Shown here in pieces: positions 17,528 to 25,961 of a stretch of DNA of 64,000 nucleotides. Positions within the stretch are counted from its first letter, which is position 1. Each line of letters starts with the position of its first letter. Under the pieces are notes generated by a model that made no database searches, was not told the DNA's origin, and was given only the letters and a program-made list of their open reading frames with translations. Origin of the DNA: Terracoccus sp. 273MFTsu3.1 (lineage in GTDB: Bacteria > Actinomycetota > Actinomycetes > Actinomycetales > Dermatophilaceae); the NCBI RefSeq assembly GCF_000383675.1, contig NZ_KB911821.1, positions 1 through 64,000 of the forward strand. Reading direction: 5' to 3'. The translations under genes were made by a program, and so were the position numbers.

Positions 17528-18730
17528 TCAGGAGGTCTTGAGCGTCAGGCCGTAGGCCGACACGATCTCGTCGACGGGCTGGAAGTAGGCGATGTTGGGC
17601 TGGCCGACCTTCTGGCCGCAGACGCTGTTGGCGCCGTAGCCGGCACCACCGCTCGTCACGCCCTGTGCCGACGTGCTCGCCATCCACGAGCCGCCCGAGT
17701 CGCCACCCTCGGTGCAGGTGTTGCTCTTCGTCAGGCCGCTCACGGTGCTCGTCGAGCCGTCGGCGTTGCTGTAGTTGACGGTGACGTTCTTGGCCTGCAC
17801 CGAGCCGCAGGTCCAGCCGGTCGTGCGGCCCGACTTGCAGATCGCGGTCCCGACCGGGGCGTTCGAGTAGCCCGAGACCCGGCGGGCGTTGACGCCGTCG
17901 TAGAGGTCGACGGCACCGACCCCGGTCCAGCTCGACGTCAGGGTCGAGTAGGCGTAGTCGTTGCCCGGGAAGGAGTACGCCTGCGTCGACCCCAGCGTCG
18001 TGCCTCCCTTGCTGAAGGTCTGGTAACCCTCACCACAGTGGCCGGCGGTGACGAACACCGGAGCACCGCCGCGGGTGGCGTTGAAGCCGAGCGAGCAGAC
18101 GTAGCCGCTGAACTCGATCTGCTGGCCGCCGTAGACGTTGGCCTGCGTCGTCGTCCGTGCGTCGGTGCCTGCGACGGTCACCCCGTCGAGACCAACGACC
18201 TCGCTGCGGACCTCCGAGACCCGCGCGCTGGGGACGGTCAGGACGACGCCGTTGGTGACGGGGTCGGTGTAGGAGGACACGACGGCCGACCCGGCACGTG
18301 CGCGTGCCGCGCGCTCGGTCGCGGACAGCTCGCTCGTCGAGCGGTCGACGACCTTGGCGACGGCACCGGCAGACAGCACCCTGGCGACGGACGCGGTGTC
18401 GACGACGTTGACGACGAGCGCGCCGGAGGTGGCGTCGATGTAGGACCCTGCGGCCCGGGCGCCGAGCGCGCGCTCGAGCGAGGCCGCCGTGCGGGTCTGT
18501 CCGTCCTGGGCCGCGACGCGCTGGCGAGCCGTGGCGAGGCTGATGGCACGGTCCTTCGCGAGCCAGCGCGCCGACATCTCGGCGACGGACTGGCCTGAGT
18601 CGGTGGACGCCGCTGGCGTCGGCGCGGGGGTCGGGTCGGACGCGAGGGTCGATGCCTGGGCCGGCATCACGGTGATCGCGGTGGCGATCGCGGCCGTGGC
18701 GGCCAGGGTGGTGAGACTGGTGCGGATCAT
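17528..18730 (-). CDS. Secreted S1 (streptogrisin / alpha-lytic-like) serine protease
   Basis: This 400-residue preproprotein has a signal peptide (MIRTSLTTLAATAAIATAITVMPAQA), a propeptide of about 180 residues and a mature trypsin-fold domain from roughly 205. The catalytic triad is visible: His in FVTAGHCGEG, Asp in PGNDYAYSTL and Ser in EGGDSGGSWM. Cys pairs around each site (SLGFNATRG-type start, AICKSGRTTGWTCG) match streptogrisin disulphides. The prodomain likely acts as a folding chaperone and is self-cleaved. AGGAG lies ten bases before ATG 18730. The substrate is unspecified extracellular protein. Confidence 0.93.
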   Translation of the reverse strand: MIRTSLTTLAATAAIATAITVMPAQASTLASDPTPAPTPAASTDSGQSVAEMSARWLAKDRAISLATARQRVAAQDGQTRTAASLERALGARAAGSYIDATSGALVVNVVDTASVARVLSAGAVAKVVDRSTSELSATERAARARAGSAVVSSYTDPVTNGVVLTVPSARVSEVRSEVVGLDGVTVAGTDARTTTQANVYGGQQIEFSGYVCSLGFNATRGGAPVFVTAGHCGEGYQTFSKGGTTLGSTQAYSFPGNDYAYSTLTSSWTGVGAVDLYDGVNARRVSGYSNAPVGTAICKSGRTTGWTCGSVQAKNVTVNYSNADGSTSTVSGLTKSNTCTEGGDSGGSWMASTSAQGVTSGGAGYGANSVCGQKVGQPNIAYFQPVDEIVSAYGLTLKTS

Positions 18731-19034
18731 GGGCGCGCTTCTCCTGTGTCGGGCTCGTCGGCCGCGGTTCCGGCCGACGACGTCGAACCTAGGAAGGGCC
18801 GCCCAAGACCGGTCCATGGACCGACTCAGGCTTGCCTCCGGGTTCGGTCAAGAGAAGTCCTTGAAACCCATTTCATCGTCAGGACGCCCGGCTCAGGATG
18901 CGAACCCCTTTGTGACCGGTGATGATTCGCGCGCATGGGGCAGACGGCGCTTGGGGCTCACGTCGCCCCGGACGGACGTATGCCGCCCACCCGGGTGGGC
19001 GGACGGCATACGTCGGCGGTGTCGTGACGTGGCG
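18731..19034. promoter_or_regulatory. Region of about 300 bp upstream of the S1 protease, including the glyS terminator
   Basis: The part near 18731-18950 carries the protease promoter; it is less GC-rich around 18840-18925 (for example GAAACCCATTTCATCG), but no certain -35/-10 pair is visible. The part near 18976-19013 is the hairpin described separately. No gene is supported. Confidence 0.55.
18976..19013 (-). terminator. Hairpin built from an inverted pair of GTATGCCG words (glyS terminator)
   Basis: The arms ACGTATGCCG...CCCACCC (18976-18992) and GGGTGGGCGGACGGCATACGT (19-21 bases to 19013) pair with a four-base bulge. It lies 22 bp after the glyS stop. The octamer GTATGCCG stands at 18978-18985 and its complement at 19004-19011. 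Inverted pairs of a dispersed word acting as a terminator recall the paired uptake sequences of Neisseria and Haemophilus. Confidence 0.75.
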
Positions 19035-20429
19035 TCAGCAGCCGATGAGGCGCTGCGCGAGGTAGCCCTCGACCTGGTCGAGTGCGACGCGCTCCTGGGC
19101 CATCGAGTCGCGCTCGCGGATCGTCACGGCGTGGTCCTCGAGCGTGTCGAAGTCGACGGTGATGCAGAACGGCGTGCCGATCTCGTCGTGGCGGCGGTAG
19201 CGCTTGCCGATGGCGCCGGCGTCGTCGAAGTCGATGTTCCAGTGCCTGCGCAGCGTGGCCGCGAGGTCGCGCGCCTTGGGCGAGAGGTCGGCGTTGCGCG
19301 AGAGCGGCAGCACCGCGGCCTTGACCGGCGCGAGGCGCGGGTCGAGGCGCAGCACGACCCGCTTGTCGACCCCGCCCTTGGTGTTGGGGGCCTCGTCCTC
19401 GTGGTACGCGTCGACGAGGAACGTCATGAGCGAGCGGGACAGACCGGCCGCCGGCTCGATGACGTACGGGGTGTACTTCTCGCCCGTCTGCTGGTCGAAG
19501 TAGACGAGGTCGGTCCCCGAGTGCTTGCTGTGCGTCGACAGGTCGAAGTCGGTGCGGTTCGCGATGCCCTCGAGCTCGCCCCACTCCGAGCCGACGAAGT
19601 TGAAGCGGTACTCGATGTCGACGGTGCGCTTCGAGTAGTGCGAGAGCTTGTCGGCGGGGTGCTCGAAGTGACGCAGGTTGTCGGGGTTGATGCCGAGGTC
19701 GACGTACCAGCGGGTGCGCTCCTCGAGCCAGTACTGGAGCCACTCGTCGTCCTCGCCCGGCTTGACGAAGAACTCCATCTCCATCTGCTCGAACTCGCGG
19801 GTGCGGAAGATGAAGTTGCCCGGCGTGATCTCGTTGCGGAAGCTCTTGCCGGTCTGGGCGATGCCGAACGGCGGCTTCTTGCGCGAGGCCTGCATGACGT
19901 TGTTGAAGTTGACGAAGATGCCCTGGGCGGTCTCGGGGCGCAGGTAGTGCAGGCCCGACTCGTCCTCGATGACGCCGAGGTAGGTCTTGAGCATCATGTT
20001 GAACTCGCGGGGCGCGGTCCACTGACCCTTGGTGCCGCAGTCGGGGCACACGATGTCGGACATCGGGATCGAGTCGGGGTCCTCGATGCCCTTCTTCTCG
20101 GCGAGCGCCTCCTGGAGGTGGTCCTGGCGGCGGCGCTTGTGGCAGCTGAGGCACTCGACGAGCGGGTCGGTGAAGGTGCCGACGTGGCCTGAGGCGACCC
20201 ACGTCTCGCGCGGCAGGATGATCGAGGAGTCGAGGCCGACGACGTCGTCGCGGCTCGTCACCATCGACTTCCACCACTGCCGGCGGATGTTCTCCTTGAG
20301 CTCGACGCCGAGGGGACCGTAGTCCCAGGCAGACCGCGTGCCTCCGTAGATGTCGCCGCTCGGGAAGACGAAGCCCCTGCGCTTGCAGAGGCTGACGACG
20401 GTGTCCACGATGGATGTCTGCTTGGCCAT
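19035..20429 (-). CDS. glyS: Glycyl-tRNA synthetase (single-chain class II type)
   Basis: This 464-residue enzyme charges tRNA-Gly. It is the alpha2 type: N-terminal [23 protein letters not shown] (motif 1 region), a zinc-like C4 site (ECLSCHKRR and [10 protein letters not shown]), motif 2 around [25 protein letters not shown], motif 3 near [13 protein letters not shown] and a C-terminal anticodon-binding domain. The start [14 protein letters not shown] fits the family. The gene is monocistronic, followed by a hairpin terminator. Confidence 0.95.
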   Translation of the reverse strand: MAKQTSIVDTVVSLCKRRGFVFPSGDIYGGTRSAWDYGPLGVELKENIRRQWWKSMVTSRDDVVGLDSSIILPRETWVASGHVGTFTDPLVECLSCHKRRRQDHLQEALAEKKGIEDPDSIPMSDIVCPDCGTKGQWTAPREFNMMLKTYLGVIEDESGLHYLRPETAQGIFVNFNNVMQASRKKPPFGIAQTGKSFRNEITPGNFIFRTREFEQMEMEFFVKPGEDDEWLQYWLEERTRWYVDLGINPDNLRHFEHPADKLSHYSKRTVDIEYRFNFVGSEWGELEGIANRTDFDLSTHSKHSGTDLVYFDQQTGEKYTPYVIEPAAGLSRSLMTFLVDAYHEDEAPNTKGGVDKRVVLRLDPRLAPVKAAVLPLSRNADLSPKARDLAATLRRHWNIDFDDAGAIGKRYRRHDEIGTPFCITVDFDTLEDHAVTIRERDSMAQERVALDQVEGYLAQRLIGC

Positions 20430-20507
20430 GCGGGACAGGTTATCGGGCCGGCGCCACTGCTTTGCCACGCGTCCGGGGTATGCCGTCGCGTCCCCTAGGC
20501 TCGTCGC

Positions 20508-20798
20508 GTGGCCCTGAGCTTCCGTTCCCGTCTCGAGCACGCCTCCTACCCGTGGGTGGAGCGGCTCAACGCCGTCCCGCGTCCCGTCGCCCTCGGCGGC
20601 CTCGTCGTCCTGCTGGCGGTCGGCATCCTCGCGCCGCGCCCGTGGGGCGGTATCGCCTTCCTCGTCGTCGCGGCCTTCGTCGGCTGGCTGCTCTTCCTCA
20701 CGTGGCAGCGACTGACCCTGCCGGAGCGGCTGATGCGCACGGCAGTGCTCGTGCTCGCCGTGGCCGTCGCCGTGGTGAGGATCGTCCCGGCCGGCTGA
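20508..20798 (+). CDS. Small membrane protein of the DUF6703 type
   Basis: This 96-residue protein has an amphipathic N-terminus ([26 protein letters not shown]) and two or three hydrophobic helices (about 27-42, 47-66, 77-91), with the basic loop between the last two. It matches my memory of the small actinobacterial DUF6703 family, whose function is unknown. TAGGCT at 20496-20501 precedes GTG by exactly six bases, a leaderless layout. The zinc-transport operon begins just downstream on the same strand but has its own promoter. Confidence 0.78.
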   Translation: MALSFRSRLEHASYPWVERLNAVPRPVALGGLVVLLAVGILAPRPWGGIAFLVVAAFVGWLLFLTWQRLTLPERLMRTAVLVLAVAVAVVRIVPAG

Positions 20799-20826
20799 GT
20801 CGGACGCCTCCTTCGCGAGAACGGTT

Positions 20827-20855
20827 TTGACAATCATTCTCACTTTGAGAATGAT
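20827..20855 (+). promoter_or_regulatory. Zur-type operator within the znuA promoter
   Basis: A perfect palindrome ATCATTCTCA-CTT-TGAGAATGAT occupies 20833-20855. A consensus -35 TTGACA (20827-20832) and a -10-like AATGAT (20850-20855) are 17 bases apart, so the operator fills the spacer and covers the -10. This resembles Fur-family boxes, and the operon encodes zinc uptake plus a Fur-family repressor. Transcription should begin at about 20862-20863, the first base of the znuA ATG. Confidence 0.88.
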
Positions 20856-20862
20856 GGGTGCC

Positions 20863-21864
20863 ATGCCCTCCGCTCCCCCACGCCGAGCCCTGTCCGCGAT
20901 CCTCGCCGCGACGGCACTGGCGCTCACGACCGCTTCGTGCCAGCGCGGTCCGGACACCGGATCGGGCGCCGGCTCCGCGGACGGCTCGATCGTCACGTCC
21001 TTCTACCCCATCCAGTTCGCGACGCAGCAGATCACCGGCGGCCGGCTCCCCGTGACCGTCCTGACGAAGCCCGGCGCCGAACCGCACGACCTCGAGCTGG
21101 CGCCTCAGGACATCGGCGGCATGACCAAGGCACGCCTCGTCGTCTACGCCGACGGCTTCCAGCCGGCGGTCGACGAGGCCGTCGGGCTCGTCGACGCCGC
21201 GAAGGTGCTCGACGTCGCCGACGTCGCGAAGCTCGTACCCGCGTCGAGCGACGGCAGCGACCACGCCGACGAGTCGGGCACCGAGACGGAGCCGCACGAC
21301 ACCGGCGGCACCGGCGACGGGCACGACGGCCACGACCACGGCGCGGACGACCCCCACTTCTGGCTCGACCCGTCGCGCTACGCGGCCGTGGCCGAGGCCA
21401 TCAGCGCGCGCCTGTCCGCGGACGACCCGGAGAACGCCCCGACGTACGCGAAGAACACCGCGGTCTTCGTCGAGAAGCTCTCCGAGCTCGACGACGAGAT
21501 GCGGACGGGCCTGCGCCAGTGCACGGTCAAGGAGCTCGTCACGAGCCACGCCGCCTTCGGCTACCTCGCGGCGCGCTACGGCTTCCACCAGCACGGCATC
21601 ACCGGCGTCTCGCCCGAGGCCGAGCCGAGCGCGGCGGCCCTCAAGGCCGTCGGTGACCTCGTGAGGTCTGCCGGCGTGACCACGATCTACCAGGAGACGC
21701 TCGTCGAGCCGCACTTCGCGCAGACGGTCGCGGAGTCGACGGGTGCGAAGGTCGCGACGCTCGACCCCATCGAGGGGATCACGAGCGCGTCGGTCGGCTC
21801 CGACTACTTCGAGGTCATGCGGAGCAACCTCGTGACCCTGCGCGACGGTCAGGAGTGCTCATGA
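20863..21864 (+). CDS. znuA: Zinc ABC transporter substrate-binding lipoprotein
   Basis: This 333-residue lipoprotein (Cys26 in TTASC) belongs to the cluster A-I metal receptors. A His/Asp-rich mobile loop ([24 protein letters not shown]..., about 140-170) precedes the ligand motif [12 protein letters not shown], and further His ligands occur in [20 protein letters not shown]. The loop is typical of zinc rather than manganese receptors. Three in-frame ATGs lie within 13 bases; 20863 fits the predicted transcription start best and gives a leaderless mRNA. It heads znuA-znuC-znuB-zur. Confidence 0.93.
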   Translation: MPSAPPRRALSAILAATALALTTASCQRGPDTGSGAGSADGSIVTSFYPIQFATQQITGGRLPVTVLTKPGAEPHDLELAPQDIGGMTKARLVVYADGFQPAVDEAVGLVDAAKVLDVADVAKLVPASSDGSDHADESGTETEPHDTGGTGDGHDGHDHGADDPHFWLDPSRYAAVAEAISARLSADDPENAPTYAKNTAVFVEKLSELDDEMRTGLRQCTVKELVTSHAAFGYLAARYGFHQHGITGVSPEAEPSAAALKAVGDLVRSAGVTTIYQETLVEPHFAQTVAESTGAKVATLDPIEGITSASVGSDYFEVMRSNLVTLRDGQECS

Positions 21865-22706
21865 GGTCGGCGCCGCTCGTCTCCCCGGATGCCGCCCCGT
21901 CGGACGCGGTCGTCACCCTGCAGGGCGCCAGCTTCGGCTACGGCGACGGCGCCGTGCTCAGCGACGTCGACCTGTCCATCCGCAAGGGTGAGATCGTGGC
22001 GATCGTCGGACCGAACGGGTCGGGCAAGTCGACGCTCATGAAGGGCGTGCTCGGCCTCAACGAGCGGGTGGCCGGCACCGTGACGCTCTTCGGCACCGAC
22101 AGCACCGAGTTCCACGACCGGGCCCGGCTCGGCTACGTGCCCCAACGGCACACCCTCTCGGCGTCGGTGCGGGCGACGGCCGAGGAGATCGTCGCGACAG
22201 GACGCCTCCCCCGCATCGGCTGGCTCGGCCGGCTCCGCGCCACCGATCGGCAGATCGTGGCCCGCTCGCTCGACGTCGTCGGCCTCGCCGACCGCGCCGC
22301 CACCGAGGTGAGCACGCTGTCGGGCGGCCAGCAGCGCCGGGTCCTCATCGCTCGTGCCCTCGCCGGGCAGCCCGAGGTCCTCATCATGGACGAGCCCACC
22401 GCCGGGGTCGACGCGGCGAACCAGCACGTGCTCGCCGACGTCCTCGACCGCCTCGTCGAGCGGGACGTCACCATGGTCATCGTCACGCACGAGCTCGGGG
22501 CCCTCGAGCGCCTGCTGACCCGCATCGTCGTCATCGACGGCGGACGCATCCGCTTCGACGGGACACCGCAGGCGTACGCCGCCGCGCGCGACAGCGTGCA
22601 CCACGACCACGACAGCCACCACCACGACCTCGAGCTCGACGGGCACCACCCGTCCCTGGCCCACGGCCCGCTCGACGTCGACCACACCGACAGGAGCCGA
22701 CCGTGA
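21861..22706 (+). CDS. znuC: Zinc ABC transporter ATP-binding protein
   Basis: This 281-residue ATPase has Walker A GPNGSGKS, signature LSGGQQRRVLIA, Walker B VLIMDEPTAGVD and VVTHE. It overlaps znuA by ATGA, with AGGAG five bases upstream. The last 35 residues are unusual: HHDHDSHHHDLELDGHHP is followed by more His, so the ATPase itself carries a metal-binding tail. ZnuC proteins of some bacteria have such tails, thought to sense cytoplasmic zinc or restrain uptake. Confidence 0.92.
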   Translation: MRSAPLVSPDAAPSDAVVTLQGASFGYGDGAVLSDVDLSIRKGEIVAIVGPNGSGKSTLMKGVLGLNERVAGTVTLFGTDSTEFHDRARLGYVPQRHTLSASVRATAEEIVATGRLPRIGWLGRLRATDRQIVARSLDVVGLADRAATEVSTLSGGQQRRVLIARALAGQPEVLIMDEPTAGVDAANQHVLADVLDRLVERDVTMVIVTHELGALERLLTRIVVIDGGRIRFDGTPQAYAAARDSVHHDHDSHHHDLELDGHHPSLAHGPLDVDHTDRSRP

Positions 22707-23758
22707 TCGACCTGCTCTCCGTCGACTTCATGCAGCGAGCGCTCATCGCCGCGCTGCTCGTGGGCACCGTCGCCCCGATGGTCGGGATCTTCCTCGTCCA
22801 GCGCCGGCTCTCGCTCATCGGTGACGGCATGGGCCACGTCGCCCTCGCCGGCGTCGCGATCGGCCTGGTCGCCGGGGCCGCGCCCGTGCTGACGGCACTG
22901 CTGGCCGCCGTCGTCGCCGCCGTCGTCATCGAGCTGCTCCGGGCCCGGGGCCGCACCAACGGTGACGTGGCCCTCGCCGTCATCTTCTACGGCGGCATCG
23001 CGGGCGGCGTCGTCATCATCAGCAAGTCCCCCAGCGGCACTCCCGCGAACCTCATGAAATACCTTTTCGGGTCGATCCTCACGACCCAGCGCACCGACCT
23101 CTACGTCTTCGCCGGACTGGCCCTGCTCATCTCCGTCACCACGTGGGCGCTTCGGCCACGCCTCTTCGCGGTGGCCAACGACGAGGAGTACGCCCGCGCC
23201 GTGGGCCTGCCCGTGCTGCCGCTCAACATCGTGCTGGCCGTCCTCACCGCGACCACGGTGGTCGTCGCCATGCGCGTCGTCGGGCTCCTGCTCATCAGCG
23301 CGCTCATGATCGTGCCCAACGCCGCGAGCCAGCTCGTCGCCCGGTCGTTCAGCGGTGGCCTGAGATGGGCCATCGCCTTCGGTCTCGTCTCGTCCGTCGG
23401 AGGCGTGGCGCTCTCCTACCCGCTCGACACCCCGTCCGGCGGCACCATCGTGCTGCTCGCCGTCGCGCTCTTCGTCGTCACGGCCCTCGTGACCGGCGTC
23501 ATGGCCAGGGTCGGCGGTCGGAGGCACGACGTCGCGGAGACCCATGCGCACGAGCACGGCGCTGAGTGCGGGCACCCCGCAGTGACCCACGGCGACCACG
23601 TCGACTACGTCCACGACGGGCACCTGCACGCCGCCCACGAGGGCCACTACGACGAGCACGGCGTCCACCACGACCACCCCGCACCGCCCGGCCCGGAGAC
23701 GGCGAGCACGGGCCCGGCCGGCACGACCGCCGGCCCGACGACAGGATCGAGACCATGA
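22703..23758 (+). CDS. znuB: Zinc ABC transporter permease with a His-rich tail
   Basis: This 351-residue membrane protein has eight or nine hydrophobic helices up to about residue 270, including the characteristic RRLSLIGDGMGHVALAGVAIG segment of ABC-3 permeases. The remaining 80 residues are hydrophilic with about 20 His residues in HxH and HxxH patterns (HAHEHGAECGH, HDGHLHAAHEGHYDEHG). Such a tail is rare on the permease. It overlaps znuC by four bases (GTGA) and zur by four (ATGA). Confidence 0.92.
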   Translation: MIDLLSVDFMQRALIAALLVGTVAPMVGIFLVQRRLSLIGDGMGHVALAGVAIGLVAGAAPVLTALLAAVVAAVVIELLRARGRTNGDVALAVIFYGGIAGGVVIISKSPSGTPANLMKYLFGSILTTQRTDLYVFAGLALLISVTTWALRPRLFAVANDEEYARAVGLPVLPLNIVLAVLTATTVVVAMRVVGLLLISALMIVPNAASQLVARSFSGGLRWAIAFGLVSSVGGVALSYPLDTPSGGTIVLLAVALFVVTALVTGVMARVGGRRHDVAETHAHEHGAECGHPAVTHGDHVDYVHDGHLHAAHEGHYDEHGVHHDHPAPPGPETASTGPAGTTAGPTTGSRP

Positions 23759-24183
23759 CGAGCGGCACCAACACCTCGAGCACCGCGGCGACCTCACGCA
23801 AGCCGACCCGGCAGCAGGTGGCGGTTGCCGAGCTGCTCGAGCGCTCGGACGACTTCACCTCTGCCCAGACGGTTCACGCCCGGCTCCGCGACGCGGGAGC
23901 CGGCGTCGGGTTGGCAACGGTCTACCGGACGCTCCAGTCGATGGTCGAGGCCGGCACGGTCGACGTGCTGCGCACCGACGACGGCGAGGCGGTCTACCGG
24001 GCCTGCTCCACCCACCACCACCATCACCTCGTGTGCCGCGCCTGTGGTCGCACCGTCGAGGTGGAGGGTCCCGCCGTCGAGAGATGGGCCGACAAGGTCG
24101 CGAGCGACCACGGCTTCAGCGGCGTGACACACACCCTCGAGATCTTCGGCACCTGCGCCGACTGCACCGCCACCGCCGACTGA
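23755..24183 (+). CDS. zur: Fur-family zinc uptake repressor
   Basis: This 142-residue regulator has a winged-helix N-terminus (TRQQVAVAELLERSDDFTSAQTVHARL... GLATVYRTLQSMVEAG) and a metal-binding dimerisation domain with HHHHHLVCRACGRTVEV and the second CxxC in FGTCADCTA. The two CxxC motifs form the structural zinc site. Its position as last gene of the zinc operon, with a Zur-type palindrome upstream of the first gene, supports Zur over Fur and implies autoregulation. The ATG overlaps the znuB stop. Confidence 0.92.
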   Translation: MTSGTNTSSTAATSRKPTRQQVAVAELLERSDDFTSAQTVHARLRDAGAGVGLATVYRTLQSMVEAGTVDVLRTDDGEAVYRACSTHHHHHLVCRACGRTVEVEGPAVERWADKVASDHGFSGVTHTLEIFGTCADCTATAD

Positions 24184-24201
24184 CCCCAGCAGCTCTCCGC
24201 A

Positions 24202-24276
24202 CCGAACGCCGCGTTCGGTCTCGAAAGCCGTGTTCCACCGAGGTTCTCGACACCGAACGCGGCGTTCGATCGAGAA
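24202..24276. repeat. Two related palindromes between converging zur and uppS
   Basis: The 111-bp gap holds CCGAACG-CCG-CGTTCGG (24202-24218) and, 52 bases further, TTCTCGA-N3-CGAACG-CGG-CGTTCG-A-TCGAGAA (24244-24276). The shared core CACCGAACGC-S-GCGTTCG makes them copies of one element. They probably terminate both transcripts. The five-base spacing between GAAC and GTTC differs from a LexA box, which has four. Confidence 0.75.
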
Positions 24277-24294
24277 GGCCGCGTGCCGCTGCCG

Positions 24295-25074
24295 TCAGGA
24301 GCTGGCTGTCGGGGTGTCGACGGCTCCGCCGTAGCGGCGGTCGCGGTCGACGTACTCCTCGATGGCGGCCCAGAGGTCGCGACGGTCGTAGTCGGGCCAC
24401 AGCCGGTTCTGGAAGACCATCTCGGCGTAGGCCGACTGCCACAGCAGGAAGTTGCTCGTGCGCTGCTCGCCCGAGCTGCGCACGAAGAGGTCCACGTCGG
24501 GCATCGTCGGCTCGTCGAGGTAGCGCTTGATCGTCTTCTCGTCGACCGAGCCCGGCCGGAGCCGACCGTCCTTGACGTCGTGGGCGATCCGCTGCACGGC
24601 GTCGGCGATCTCGGCACGACCGCCGTAGTTGACGCAGAAGTAGAGGGTGAGCCCGGAGTTGTGCTGCGTCAGCTCCTGGGCGATCTCCAGCTCCTTGATC
24701 ACCGAGCGCCACAGGCGCGGCGCGCGTCCCACCCAGCGCATCCGCACGCCCCACTCGTGGAGCTGGTCGCGTCGGCGGCGGATGACGTCGCGGTTGAAGC
24801 CCATGAGGAAGCGCACCTCGTCAGGAGAACGCCGCCAGTTCTCGGTCGAGAAGGCATAGGCCGACAGGTGGGTCACGCCGATGTCGATGGCTCCGGCGAC
24901 GACGTCGAGCAGTGACGCCTCCCCGGCCTCGTGGCCCTTGGTCCGCGGGAGCCCTCGCGCGTTGGCCCACCGGCCGTTGCCGTCCATGACGATCGCGACG
25001 TGCTTGGGCAGCAGGGCAGGCGCGATGGCGGGCGGGGTGGCGCCGGACGGGTGCGGGAAGGGCTTGGCGTACAT
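24295..25074 (-). CDS. uppS: Isoprenyl (undecaprenyl/decaprenyl) diphosphate synthase
   Basis: This 259-residue cis-prenyltransferase makes the polyprenyl lipid carrier for cell-wall synthesis. The catalytic Asp and phosphate loop lie in [27 protein letters not shown]; other conserved blocks are [18 protein letters not shown], the [15 protein letters not shown] motif and the C-terminal [30 protein letters not shown] 25074 has GGAG nearby. Chain length (C50 or C55) cannot be read from the sequence. It follows recO on the same strand by 37 bp, a common actinobacterial pairing. Confidence 0.95.
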   Translation of the reverse strand: MYAKPFPHPSGATPPAIAPALLPKHVAIVMDGNGRWANARGLPRTKGHEAGEASLLDVVAGAIDIGVTHLSAYAFSTENWRRSPDEVRFLMGFNRDVIRRRRDQLHEWGVRMRWVGRAPRLWRSVIKELEIAQELTQHNSGLTLYFCVNYGGRAEIADAVQRIAHDVKDGRLRPGSVDEKTIKRYLDEPTMPDVDLFVRSSGEQRTSNFLLWQSAYAEMVFQNRLWPDYDRRDLWAAIEEYVDRDRRYGGAVDTPTASS

Positions 25075-25111
25075 GGGTCTCCGGTCGGTCGGGATCGGGT
25101 TCGCTGCTGGC

Positions 25112-25840
25112 TCAGGCGCGCTCGACGAGGCGCAGCGACCGCAACCCTCGCTCGATGTGCCACTGGAGGAAGGCGGAGACGAGGCCGTTGCCCTGTCGAC
25201 GGCAGCGCTCGTCGCTGGCGTCCGCGACGTCCCAGTCGCCGGTCAGCAGTGACGCGAGCAGCTCGAAGGTCTCGGGGGCGGGGGCGCTCGACCCGGGCGG
25301 ACGGCATACGGAGCAGACGGCGCCGCCGGCCTGCACGTTGAAGGCCCGGTGCGGGCCCGGAGCACCGCACTTCGCGCAGTCGACGAAGCTCGGTGCCCAG
25401 CCGGCGACGGCGAGCGAGCGCAGCAGGTAGGCGTCGAGGACGAGCCCGGCGTCGTGGCTGTGCTCGGCGAGGGAGCGCAGCGCGCCCGCGAGCAGGAGGT
25501 ACTGCTGCGTCTGGGGCTCGTGCTCCTCGGTGAGCTGGAGCGCCGTCTCGAGCATCGAGGTGGCGCACGTGTAGGCGATGTAGTCGCGGGCGATGGCGTC
25601 GCCGTAGGGCGCCAGGGTCTCGACCTGCGTGACGGTGTCGAGGTTGCGACCCTCGTAGCACTGCACGTCGATGACCATGCCGGGCTCGAGGCGCGACCCG
25701 AAGCGCGACTTCGTGCGACGCACACCCTTGGCGACGGCCCGGACCCGACCCCGCGTGCGGGTCAGCATCGTGATGATGCGGTCGGCCTCGCCCAGCTTGT
25801 GGGTGCGCAGGACGATCGCCTCGTCACGGTAGAGGGGCAT
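25112..25840 (-). CDS. recO: DNA repair protein RecO
   Basis: This 242-residue protein works with RecF and RecR to load RecA on gapped DNA. The N-terminal OB fold begins [27 protein letters not shown]; the helical middle follows, and a C4 zinc motif ([15 protein letters not shown] ... [10 protein letters not shown]) lies at about 175-205. GAGAAT six bases before ATG suggests a leaderless mRNA. The divergent neighbour is alkB, and the LexA box between them is nearer to alkB, so recO itself may not be SOS-controlled. Confidence 0.94.
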   Translation of the reverse strand: MPLYRDEAIVLRTHKLGEADRIITMLTRTRGRVRAVAKGVRRTKSRFGSRLEPGMVIDVQCYEGRNLDTVTQVETLAPYGDAIARDYIAYTCATSMLETALQLTEEHEPQTQQYLLLAGALRSLAEHSHDAGLVLDAYLLRSLAVAGWAPSFVDCAKCGAPGPHRAFNVQAGGAVCSVCRPPGSSAPAPETFELLASLLTGDWDVADASDERCRRQGNGLVSAFLQWHIERGLRSLRLVERA

Positions 25841-25923
25841 GCACCCATTCTCTCCCCCGCCGGGGCGTGGGCGGCACCGCACGCGCCGGTGTTCACTCGG
25901 TCGCCGCGAAACGCCGCCATGGT

Positions 25924-25939
25924 TCGAACACCCGTTCGA
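25924..25939 (+). promoter_or_regulatory. LexA (SOS) box upstream of alkB
   Basis: TCGAAC-ACCC-GTTCGA is a perfect match to the actinobacterial LexA operator (TCGAAC-N4-GTTCGA). It ends 22 bases before the alkB ATG. A -10-like TATCGT (25950-25955) lies six bases before the ATG, so the box covers the -35 region, where LexA would block polymerase. Confidence 0.9.
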
Positions 25940-25961
25940 TCCCGTGGGCTATCGTGGGATC

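Noticed and set aside
24202-24276. Possible LexA boxes between zur and uppS
   Set aside because: The cores CGAACG-CCG-CGTTCG and CGAACG-CGG-CGTTCG have five bases between GAAC and GTTC, not four, and lie at gene ends rather than at promoters.
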